Source: Anoplopoma fimbria | Taxonomy: Eukaryota; Chordata; Actinopteri; Perciformes; Anoplopomatidae | Assembly (NCBI RefSeq): GCF_027596085.1 | Contig: NC_072456.1 | Location: 18,241,218-18,305,217 of the forward strand | Direction of reading: 5' to 3' | Length of the DNA: 64,000 nucleotides | Shown: positions 1 through 12,700 of the stretch, one piece after another | Numbering within the stretch: position 1 is the stretch's first letter | Layout of the letters: every line of letters begins with the position of its first letter | Translations under genes and position numbers: made by a program | Notes under the pieces: generated by a model | Told to the model about the DNA's origin: nothing | Database searches by the model: none | Seen by the model: only the letters and a program-made list of their open reading frames with translations

Positions 1-211
1 AGTAGGGCATCAAATATTCTATTATTCTATTATCACTTAATATACTATTTTTTTAAAATTACAATAGCATCTAAAGCATTATGTTGACACCTGATATTCT
101 TATAGAAAGGTTTAGTCTCTGTCTCTTCCGGTCTTTGGGAATTGATATGGCATAATATTTTCAGTGCTTGGTGAGTGATTTCTGTATTTATGTTTTTTTG
201 TCTATCAACAG

Positions 212-631
212 ACCCACCAGTGTTTGAGTCACTGTTGTCTGACTGCACAACAAAGATAGGAGAGACAATCAAACTGACCTGTAAGGTCACAGGATCTCCA
301 AAACCAGTGGTCAGCTGGCTCAAAGGTCAGAAATATCTTATTCAGATATGTAGATACTGTTTATATTGTACTAAGGTGTTACATAAATAACCTTAATTCA
401 TCCAATGACAAGGATAAAGTACAATGATGGTTTCACACTATTAATCTGATGTCCACCTCTTAGACGGCCTTCCTTTAGAGGACGACCCCCGTCACATCAT
501 CACAGCAGACCGGTCAGGTACCTGCAGTCTGATCCTGGACAGTGTGACTGCAGAGGACTCTGGACAGTACGCCTGCTATGCTACCAGCTCCATGGGCAGT
601 GCTGGTACTCTGGCTAAGGTTGTGGTGCGCG
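212..631 (+). other. obscn: obscn Ig (I-set) domain in two exons
   Basis: Exons 212-325 and 464-631 encode one complete I-set Ig fold. The first begins PPVFES and carries the B-strand Cys in KLTCKV and the core Trp in VSWLK. The second carries the late-fold signature DSGQYACYA with the F-strand Cys. The intron falls between the C strand (WLK) and the next strand (DG), which recurs in the third Ig of this window. The codon at the 5' edge is split, so an upstream exon must supply one base; bases 1-211 are intron, with no other exon seen. Confidence 0.9.
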
Positions 632-751
632 GTGAGTCTTTGGATGCATCTTAACCACTTGAGCCATGTCTGCGTTTTGTAGGTGAACACTATACAAACA
701 TGTACTGTCACAGAGAATCACAGAACATCTATACTATTACTACTGCTACTC

Positions 752-797
<46 letters not shown>

Positions 798-3700
798 AAC
801 AACATCATATAGTACCATGATTACAAGTAGAAATACCAAGGCTACTACTAGAACTCATACTGTCACTACTTCTATTTTTTACTAGTGCTACTACTACTAC
901 TACTGCCAATACTAGTTTTACTACTTCTGCAACTACTACTACAAAACTTTTACGACTCTCTTTGTGACTATATCTGTCACACTAACTTATATTGTGGGTA
1001 CTACTACTGCTGTTGTGGTTTCTAATACCTGTAATACTTCTACCTACTACTATTATTATTGTCGGTACCCCCACTACAGGTACTTTATGACATGATTTCA
1101 GATGTACATTTACAAGAAAAAACATGAATATTCAGTAACAATAAAGTGGAAAAACGTTTCGATAATACTATAATTGCCACTATTGGTCAATTTCTAATCA
1201 TATTTCTTCTTCTCTGCAGCTCCACCCAGATTTGTGAGTCGGCTGGAGAGTGCTTGTCTGATAGAAGGAGAGGATATACAGTTTACCTGCTCCACACTTA
1301 CTACTCCTTTACCGCGAATCAGGTAAGGAAACACAGAGCACCACAGTAGTTACTACACACAATTTTTGGTCATTGTGTGTTTCAAACAAATCCAACTTTG
1401 GGTTGGGCAGGTGGTTGAAAGATGGAAGAGAGTTGACTGACCAGCAAAAATACTTCATCCTGAATGATGCTCGGAGTGGAATCTTGTGTTTGACGGTCAT
1501 CAGTTCAACCGAGGCAGATATTGGACAGTATGAGTGCGAGGTATAAAACTCCTATCCATAAAATCTACAATGTATCAAGATGCTCAGAGCAGAGATCTCC
1601 CTGTAAGATACATAACGTCAAATGTTTTGTGTCGTTTAGCTTTCGAATGAGTTTGGCTGCATCAAGTGCAAAGCAGGGCTGTGTCCCGCTTATGTGCCAA
1701 CGATCGACATCGAGGATGACCAACCACAGGACTTGCCTCCTAAAGGTAGGACAGCCAGAGCCCCTGAAGGTAAATATCCTCCACACAGGATGGAAACCCA
1801 AGACAGGGTTTTCACGTGGATGCTCCTCACTCTCACTAGTGTAGCTGCATTTGAAAAAGGGATGAAGCACATGCCATTGTCCAGTTTCACTCCAGTTCCC
1901 CTCACATCTGATCCTGTCACCCTTTATACTCCACATCATATGACATTTCTTCACTTTCCAATAAACTGCAACAATTTGCATCAATTTCCACTTTCAACCA
2001 CTACCACTATCCATTCTACCCAGGTGATGCCATTTTGAGATTGTTCTCACATTTTCCTTTTCTTTCCATGTCACATACACTCACATCATATGTAGCTCAA
2101 ACTACCAAACCAGTTGTCACTTGATCCTCAGGGATAATGGCATAGACTGAAAATGTATAATGTGGAATGTATGAGATAAAAGCAACCATTTACATGTTTG
2201 TTTGTTTTTTGACATTTCTAGTATTGCCATTTAAATAACGTGATTATCAAAGTTATTTAACTCAAACGGCAGCATGTGATGACTAATGCACACTTCAAAG
2301 TTCAAGTTGTCTGTTTGTTTTGTTGAATGCAAAAATCTGTGGCTACCCCTCTGCCAATCTACTACATTGAACTTAGCCACATTAAACCCATACCTAAACA
2401 TTAACCATCTCTTACCTGATACCTGTACCTTACAATTTTAATCTCTCCTCTCTGGGCTAATATGCTTCATGGATCACTTCATCTTCATCCTATGTCTTTG
2501 TCTTTCACTTTGATAGTTGTTACAGTCAGTCATGTGAGAGAAACTCCCTCAAACACCGTCTATTGCCATTACCCAGCAGGATCAAGTGGCTGCCATTGAA
2601 CATAGACACCATACTGTACTTCCCAGCATCCTCACCCATGAAAAAGACATTAATACATTTATTGTATGGAATGTTTTTTGTGTTTTTCATCATGTTTCCA
2701 CTTTCCACAGAGGGCATGGGTTGTGATAGAATAGACTGACATTAGGATACAAAGTCAGACAAACCTCGAGGTGCCAAAAAACAACAGGAATTTAAATACA
2801 GAGATTGCAAGTAGCACTATTACTGTCTAATATAATATGTAGTCATTTGCCAACTGTAATATCTATGGATGTACCACTTTAACTATCACATAAAGTCTAT
2901 TTGGAGGATACAGTAGAATATAATTATGCCAAATTTAATTGCATTATTAGATGTTGATGAAAAGTAATGTAAGTTTCACATACGCTATTCTCTATACAGG
3001 CTATAACGTTGTATCACTCACATATATGCATCATTTTTTCTGTATTTTTGACACCAGTTCGCCATGTTTGCCTTCCATTGTTCGTTACCTTCATGTTTTT
3101 CCATCTTCCCTCTACTATTCCTAAAGCAGGAACTTCCTCACATGGACCCTTCCATGTAAGTCATAATTGTCATGATAACAAATAACCATTCAACACTCCC
3201 CCTTTCTCCTCTTGCCAACGCATGCCCAGCTAACTCTTCACTCCTACGAACACAAGATGGTCATGTGCTGGGCAGGTGTTCCCTTTACCACCATGCAGGA
3301 GTGGGCTTACGCTCATGTCCTGTTGATGTGTTGGGTTAGTCGGTTAAAACACTCAAGTACTGGAGGTAAGAAGTGCATTATTACTGTTCCCGGTATGTAA
3401 GGTAATGTACTATTTCACTTTTCCAATGATTCAGTAAAGTACAGCCAGTGCAACATAATAATTCCTTTAAATATATTATTAGAGTACATCATCATTTTAA
3501 GTGTCTGAACCTTAAATTCCCACTGAGTGGCACTGTGGTTTTCACAGATGCAGACTCAGAGGGTTGGTCAACTGCGTTTGTCAAGAAATGGCTGCAGACT
3601 GATTTCAGCCCCACCTCTATTGCTAAGATGCTCTTCCCTCCTGGACACCCCGAACAGTAAGTTTAGTGCCACTCACATTACTTACCTTTTAAACAGGCAT

Positions 3701-6700
3701 CAGTCTCGACCTGGTAAACTTTGTCTGTGGTTGGTTGATTTAATAGTTAGCGTCACAATTGTAAGATTAGAATTGGGTGGTTAAAGAGTAAACAATTATG
3801 ATCGTAGAATCAAATAAGTGGTTTTGTGAATTGAAAGTGTTTCTTTTCTTCCTTTGGATGATCAGTAGTATTGTATTCTTACCTTTTCTTTGTCTCCAGA
3901 GCTGAATGTAGCACTGGAGATGCTGTTCCTGCCTCGACCTCCATGGATCAGGTGGCACAGCAGCCTCTGTGTTACCTGGAGGAAGAAGAGGAGATCTACA
4001 TCTCTGAACAAATGCAGGAAATTACAGATGGTATCACTGTCTCTTTAACATAAGTATGACTTCTATCAAACTCTGTGTGAATACTAACTGATCTTTTCTC
4101 TTGCTCAGCTCCTCCCTCCATCCAGGTATCCACCGAGGACCTGTGTGTAGAGCCTGGCCAACCAGCCACATTTACTGCCATCATTACAGGAAGACCAACT
4201 CCTAATATACAGTGGTACAAGGTAGGAGCATTGCAGATCAGAAATTTTATATTTTCTTCTTGTAAAATACTAAATACTTTACAGTCAAACTGACAATGAC
4301 GCATAACATATTGTTGAGGTTAAACTTCCACCCTTCAGAGGTCACAGGAGGAGGGCATTATGTTGTTTGTTTCTTCAAAAGACAAAGTTTGACCAGATTT
4401 TGTAGACTTTGTAGCTGTCCCTATTAAAACGTATCTCTATCATCTCTGATTGGAGGATGGACAGGAGTTTGCAGCCAATGAGAATGTGGAGATATCACAG
4501 CATGGAGCCCGCTGCTCAGTGACCATAGTTTGCCCCGAAGGTGAGGACAGCGGCATATACACCTGCTTCGCCTACAATGACTCCGGCCATGCCTCATGCC
4601 AGGCTGAGCTGACAGTGGAGGAAGGTGAGACAACAGAAATGCATCATTATTTTACTTCTATTAATTCATCAGATCTAACTGCAATGGCCTAAAGCATGTA
4701 ACAAAAATGATATTGCTGTAAGGAAGGTAAGGAATCTATTGTGATTGATGTTGCTCCAAGTAGTGAATCTTTCATTCAAAGGTTTTGTTTTCTCTGCAGG
4801 TCCAATGGAGTGTCAGGAGAGAGAGGTGGAGCTGGGGAAGAGAAGGAAGTTATTCTCCGTCTATGACGTCCATGAGGAAATTGGAAGGTGAGCCTGTATT
4901 TTAAATTGATGAAGTCCAATCTGTTAAGATTTGATACGATCAACATCATCGCTTTGCCTTTTAGGGGAACCTTTGGGGTAGTGAAGCGTGTAGTCCACAG
5001 ACGAACCGGTGAGGTGTTTGCTGCCAAGTTCCTGCCTCTGCGGAGCAGCACTCGGACCAGGTCCTTCCAGGAGAGGGACTTGCTATCCCGTCTGGCTCAC
5101 CCCAGAGTGGCCTGTCTGCTGGACTTCTTTTGTACCAGACGCACTCTGGTGCTGATCACAGAAATGTATCCTTTCTGTTCAATGCTCAATTTAATCACTA
5201 TTTATTTCCTCACAGTGGGTTAAGTTTGATTTGTATTCTATTATGAGTTCTTTAACACCATTTCTAGCTGCTGTTCTCATGGACTACTGGACCATTTATT
5301 ACTGAAAGGATCAGTTCCAGAGAAAGAGGTGCAAACTTCTTTACAAAAGTATTTTTATCTTGCAAATATTATGTATAGCTCTTGGCTAATACGCTACACT
5401 TCATTTCAGATCCAGTCATACATCCAGCAAATCCTTGAAGGAGTTGGTCACATTCACAGCATGAACATGTTGCACCTGGACATTAAAGTGAGATTTCGGG
5501 TCCAACATCGCACTATTGACTGTCATTATTTGAATGTGGTTCTTAACTTTTCCATTTATATTTATACTCCCTTCAGCCTGATAATATCCTAATGGTGTAT
5601 CCGCCGAGAGACGAGATCAAGATCTGTGACTTTGGCTTCTGCCAAGAAATAGACACATCCAGACACCAATACAGCATGTTTGGTACACCAGAGTTTGTTG
5701 CGCCGGAGATTGTTCACCAAGAACCAGTCACTGTGGCCACTGATATTTGGTAAATTAAATAACTATTAATCTGGAAAATTGAGACTTGCATCAGATAGTT
5801 TATGTATGAATGACAAGGAGATTTAAGTAAAAGCTAAAAGGGATTTACAATAAACCGTGTACAACTGTGAATTACAGAGCAAAATAAGACAATTACATTA
5901 CATTAATACCTCTTCTCTCTCTTGCAGGTCTGTAGGTGTTTTAGCCTATACATGGTATGTATCACTGCACTTTTGATAATATTCTACAAATCCTGACAAA
6001 ATACAATATTCATATATCAGAGTTTCTTTTGACTATTTACATCACGCTTTGTTTTACTTTTTCTTGATAGTTTGGTGTGCCGATGCCCTTTCGTGGGTGA
6101 GACGGACCGTGCCACACTGCTAAAGGTGGGGGAGGGAACCCTAAACTGGGACGCCCCTGACGTCAGGAACAGGAGCCCTGAAGCCCAGAACTTTCTCCAC
6201 ATGCTCCTTCAGCCAGATCCTGAGTACGGAACCAGTTTTATTTTTTCTTACACTGCCACATTAATCCAGTCACTCAAAAAGTCATCAAACATATTTTCTA
6301 AACTTCATGCAAATGAGCAGAAAGTGAAAAGAATCAGTGATGCCAATTTCTGATTCCACAAATCAAACCCATGTATGTATTCCTGTAAAAGCTACATTTA
6401 GCTAATGTTGAACCCACACTGATCAAAAGTGAGATCCTGTGAAGGTCAACCAAAACTCTGCAAAACAAAAAAAATATTGTAAAATGACTGAATGCTGCAT
6501 TAATAAGGCTCAACATTCTTTGTGGCTGTACAAGCACCCTATTCACATTGCTTACTGGCGTTTGATCCACTGCCAATATAAAAATAACACACTTAGAATA
6601 AGATAACATTTGCTCACCACCTCCAGTGATAAGTTCCCACACAGCTGCAGTGATGTAGTGGTTGACTCAGGTTGCCAGCCGAACCCTGACAACACTATCA

Positions 6701-9700
6701 GGTGTGGTTTTAACGGTGCAACACAAACATCTGACTCTTCCCAATTTCCCTCTACACAGGAAGCGACCATCTGCCTTTGAATGCTTGAGCCACGAATGGC
6801 TCCAGGTGAGAGGAAATACAGCACAATCTGTGTTTGAATCAAGCTTCACCGGATTTAAAAATAAATAAAACTCTAATTTAGCAACACAACTAAACACTGT
6901 CTTCTGGTGTCCACAGGACGAACATGCAGGTGAAGATACGGATGAAATCAACACAAAGACTTTGAAAATCTTCATCTCAAAAAGGAAATGGCAGGTGAGT
7001 TAGTTAGTCTTCTTCGAAACCACAACATCTGGGGACAGCAGGATGTACTAACTGGTTTCGTGTAATGTTGATAATCTTGAGGGTGAACATTAATATATGA
7101 GTTGAATTCACACTAGATCATATTTTTTTCTTGAAAGAAAACCTGTTGTCTACATCCGTCTTCACCAATATCTCTTCCATCTATTTCCCCAGCGTTCTCT
7201 GACTTGCATCGGGTCAGTTCTCACGTTGAGGCACATTCCTGAGCTGCTGGACGCTCCTCTCAGAGAGACTGCAGTGACGGTGCCCCGCGAGGCCCGGGAA
7301 CACAGCAGCACCTCTCCGAGCAGCGGCTCCTCTTCGGAGTACGATGAAGCTGACTCCTTGGACTTTTTCCAGTACTGCAGCCCTACCGAGGAGGAGGAAG
7401 ACACTGAGGAGGAATTTGATCCTTTAACGGAGAGAGCGCAGATCCCTGAGCCCGAACTCCACCTTGATGCAGAAGAGGAGGAAATGACATTAGGGGAGGA
7501 AGAGGACGGGGAGCTGCTGGGAAGGAGGAGTGTACTAGAGCGTAGTATGAGTAGGCAGTCAGTTGCGTCGTCGGATGCATCTGGTCAACAGACGCCTCAG
7601 AGGGAGCGTAGGTTCAGCAGAGACAGTAGTCAGTCTCTCTACCTGTCTGATGGAGATGAGGGTTCAGGGAGTGATGGAGGTCGTATCCCTCGCGGCAGCG
7701 TCATCCGAAGCACTTTCTACAGCACCTCTCATCAGCTCTCACCCATGTCCGCCAGACACATGACATTACGGGACAAATTCCAGGCCAAAAAACAGGAGAG
7801 AGGTCGCAAGCCACTCCGGAGAAGCTTTTCAGGACGTCTCAACGAGCCTCTTATTGAATATGTGGAGGATGAGACGGAGACCAATCGTGGCCAGAGACGG
7901 GGATCCGTCCAGCCTACAATGCAGAAGTCCTGTTCCTTTGACAGTGGTGTTGGCCTCGCCCACACCAACGTACCCCCTCACAGGAGGAGCAGGTCTCTTG
8001 ATGAGTATTCTCGGCGATCTCCCGGCTCACCCAAGCGCACAATGTCAGGTGAGGAAGAAGGCTCTCAAAGTCTGAAGGAAGATTTGACAGATGATGAAGT
8101 GGCGGGGAGAAACTTGTTAGCCATCCCGAGCCCACGACGACCAACAAGAAGAAGAGGCTCTGTCGCTCCGACGCAAGGGGCCGGCATGCTGGGTGGATCA
8201 TCTGTTCCCTCAAGCCTCCTTGCTGGAAACAGAGTTAGCCCGAGGCTGGATCAGGAGCAGGCATTGGGCAACACCTTGGCTGGTTCACAGGGGTCTCTGG
8301 CTGAGTCGTCTATTTTGGAGCATGGTGGCTCTGAGTCTTCAAGTAGACTCGGCTCTTATGAGGAGCTGAGTCATGGTCATCTAAGAGGGAGATCCAGATC
8401 AGGAGAGAGTGAAGGGTATGATGATCGAGGGGAGCCTCTGATTTCAGCATCCCCATGCTCATTCCAAGAAGTTAAACCTAGGAACTTGTATCCCCAGGCA
8501 CCGCCGCGTAACCGCACCCGCTCAAACCCCAATTTATCCGCAAACAGCAGAGGTCAGCCGGGGACATCGCTTCCAGCGAGCCCTAGTCCCAGCCTCTCTT
8601 CTCTGCAGGCTCCAGAGAGGCCTCCCAGAGCCAGGGACAAGAAGGAGGGATGTGGCCTCCAAAGGCATGCATCCGCTCCAGCACTCGAAGCCCTAGAAGC
8701 CCGGCCACCGACAGGAAAGTCACCCAAACTGGGATTGCTGAAGATCTTCCGCAGGCAGTCCTGGACCGGCCATTCATACTCCCAGCTGGACAACACAGAG
8801 TTAGGTCCCACACTAGGAGAGATCATGAAGCCAGATACTCCCACCATGTCCCTGAGGAAGAAAATGAGAGCTTCAGCCTCCAGCTTGACCAAGCTGTTTT
8901 CCAGGTCTTCGAGTAAGGAGGATGTGAGTAAAGGAGGTGAGCTATTGCAAATTATTCCAATTTTTCAATAAACAGAAAATGATGTAGATTAGCATCCATA
9001 TTACAAAGCTAAAAATACATCAAATAGACATAAATATATCTGTATTATTTCTTTTTTTTAATTTACCTGAGCCGTCGCTAGTCTCAGTTATGTAAAAATG
9101 TACATCTACACTGTCTTTTAATTAAATGTTATGTTTTTTTCTCCTTTTGGTGTTTGTCTTTTACAACAGGCACAATAGTAAAGGGATCAGCTCCCATTCC
9201 ACCTGAAAGACAGCATAGAACTGCGCCCGAGAGTCCAAAAAAGAGGATCTCCAAACTATTACCTTCTTTTAAAATACCTGCCTTCAAAAAGGCAAAAGGT
9301 AATGAATACGCTACATTTTGTAGATTATGCATTTTCAATCCAAAAGGGCCTGAAAACCTGGTATTTTCATATTGCTATAAGCATGGTTGTGTATGTTTTG
9401 ATTTACTCCATCATTTCCAGATCTGCTGGTCCGTCCCAACAAGGCTGAAGTGCTCCAGTTAGATGGAGGCGGAGTCCTGCTGGTTTGGAAACCTGTCCAG
9501 TCCAGTGACCCTGTCACCTACTGTGTGCAGTACTGTACAGCAGGTGGGTTCTCAGGGATGATGCACCAGCACGGGAATTCAATTAGTGGTGTTTGTGTTA
9601 GTCTTTCAAGAATAGACTAGTGTGTGCTTGCATCACTCAGTGTCGTTTATTATTCTTAACCTGACACATATTTAAAGATAAAAAAGGGATTTTTTGGCGT

Positions 9701-12700
9701 ATTTTCCTCAATTTATACTTGGTATTTTCAGTAACTACCAAATTTTTATTGGTTTACCTTTTTTAAGGGGCCTATTTGATTTTATGTAGTTATTATTTCC
9801 TAGCACTGTAACAACAAAATTATTTCGCTAGCAACTGAAGACATAGCTTAAGAATTGTGACAAAATTAACAAAATGGGCTACGTTTAAAAATATGCACGC
9901 TACTGTTAGCTAAAGTTACATATTTAACTTATCATAAACTGCTGGTGTAGACTTGTTGCTTTGGATAGAGGTAGACCCCTTTGCCTGGGCGGAAGCAACG
10001 GCAGGTAACGGTTTCCCAGGTACAAACACGGCTCAGCCAATCATAATCAACGACCAGAACTATCTGTTGGATGTAGCCATTTAATCACCAATGTTTAGTT
10101 TGTTGCACTTTATTATAATTCTAAAGACAGAGCCTAATAATAAGATGAAAGCCAATGTATATTATGTGATTAGATCATATTTTTATGAATCTAGTGAGAG
10201 AGCATTAATATGTGCAGTAGTAGGTGTGGATGTCAGAGTAAAACTCTTGTGTTGTGCACCTCCTCAGGTGCGGAGTGGACGGTCCTGTCGGAGGAGGTGA
10301 CTGAAAGCTGCTACGTGGTAAAGGATTTACCCAGAGGAGCCTCTTATGTGTTCAGGATTGGTTGCATCACCAAAACAGGAGCAGGACCTTTCAGTGACGC
10401 TTCAGCACCGGTTGTCATGGCTACTCATCCTGAAGGCAAGAAAAAATACTTTCAAACATGATGCTGCATGTTTGCTTTCACTGGTTTGGTGCTTTGGCTC
10501 AATCCACCAATGATATATACCTAAACTGTTAAATGTGCGAACAGCTGCGTCACGAAAGGTTGAAATGTCACCTTTATTTATTCTGCTGTACAGAAATTCA
10601 CATTCCTCTGATCCAGACTGAGTCACTGGGGTCAAAGGTCCCTGGGTCAGAGCGACAGACAGCACACAGGAACTATAATTTCCTCTCTGAGATCAACAGG
10701 TAGGTGTTTTAAGTAGAAGCTGCAATTTATTTATTTTTTATCAGAAACTCATCTTTAATAAAAATGTTTTTTTATTTACTGTATTTAGTTTGTTCACACA
10801 TGATCTGATTTTCTTCATTTGGGTATTACTTTGAAATGTAGATGGGACTTTTCAGGTTTCTGGAGTCCGTCATAGTTTTTGTTGGGGAAGAGAAGGATAT
10901 TTTGTGCTTATATTCAACATTTTTCATCTTTAAATGTAAATCAAAGTAGATTTTTCCCAATAGACTTAAATTCTTAGCTTTAGGATTAGTGTTTTAAGGA
11001 AGAAAAACACTTCAGTAACATTAACACCCTCATTCATTCTTTACCTGCTTATTCAGTGTTACACCAGACCAGAATCAGGTCCAGGATGCATTAGTAAAAG
11101 GACGGTCTAAACTTGTTCCTCCCACTTTCTCTTAGGCACTAATTTGCCATATTCCTCTTTTTTTTTTTGTTCTCTCTCAGGGGGCGTTTCAGCGTAGTCA
11201 GCCTGTGTAGGGATGCTGAGACCAGCCAAGTGTTTGTTGCCAAGATCACCCCTTACCAGGCAGAGCAGAGACAGTTGGTGCTGAGGGAGTACCAGCTGCT
11301 GAAGAGGCTTCATCATCCTCACCTGGTGCAGCTGGAAACCGCCTATTTCACCTCCTGCTACGTGGTGTTAGTGGAGGAGCTCTGTCCCGGCAAGGAGCTG
11401 CTCTACAGTCTGGCATCGAGGTAAAGGGAAGGCTTGAGAAACATAAGCCAGCAACATTATCAAGTAGTCCATACAGCTAAAAGCCTCCATATTACTTTTG
11501 AGGCAGAAGTGATGAACAAAATAAGACACTCTAAGACTGGGAAAAACAAAAAAATAAGCAAAAGATTTCCTTAGAAATACTGCTCCAATTAGTTCCAACA
11601 GGCCGGATTGGGCCCTTTCAAACTTGCTGACATGCTGGTGTTATTATGATTTAATATCAATTATTAATGTAATTTACATTTTGAGTGATTTTGAGATAAT
11701 CTAAACAAATAAAACTGAACACTGATTGCAGATGTCTAACAGACACTTGCTGTCACTAATCAATGTAATATCATAAAAACAAAAATCTTATATCCTATAT
11801 CCTGTTTCAGACCAATGTCAAAACGTTTGTACAACCATTAACAAAGCTGTCTGTGTTTTATGCCCTTTCAGAGATCTGTACGCAGAGACTCAAGTCGCTG
11901 AGTTGCTGGTTCAGATCCTGAGTGCGGTTGACTACCTACACAGTCGTCGGGTCGTCCACCTGGACCTGAAGTCCGACAACATGCTGGTGGATGACTGTAA
12001 CCACCTGAAGATAGTCGACTTGGGCTCGGCTCAGTCCTTCACGCCCGGTCAGCCTCTCAACGTCGAGCACATCCATGGCCTATCGGAGAGCAAAGGTACT
12101 GAAATATGTTTAGATTAATATCAAAAGACAAACTAAATTGTGGATTCTTCTTATGTACTAAACCTTTGACTGTCGTGGCCTCCAACAGACTGCCGCAGCA
12201 AAGGTACGCATTCTTTAAGGGAGGACGGATGGATGGATGGATGGAAATAATTCAGCCTAACTTCATCCCCCTCAGCTGATCCTCCATAGCCTAACAAATC
12301 CAAGTCCATGTTCTTATCTTTTTTTAAATCCGTTTCTTGTTTGAGTAATTTTTCCTAACTCAGAAAATGAATAATGTGGGTGAATGTGTCATTGCCAGTA
12401 ACAGCACAGCTGTTTATGGACGATATCCTGTTTCTGTCTGTTTTGTCAGTTTATATTGTCCTTCCTAAAGCTCCGGAAATCCTGGAAGGTCAGGGTGTTG
12501 GGCCTGAAACTGACGTTTGGGCTATTGGATATCTGTCTTTCATCATGTAAGTATAAAGATACAGGTGAAAGTGTTGCATTAAATATTTTTTTTAAAGAAA
12601 AAATTATTTTTTTAAATAATATACGATATATGTGGCTCCCACTTTTGCAAAACAGCTATCACAATACCAATTTTGTCAACTATCAAACTTGCTATTGAGA

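Noticed and set aside
24..323. Minus-strand 92-codon frame near the window start
   Set aside because: Shadow of the obscn Ig exon on the opposite strand.
700..885. Poly-Thr open frame
   Set aside because: Translation of the (ACT)n repeat in an obscn intron.
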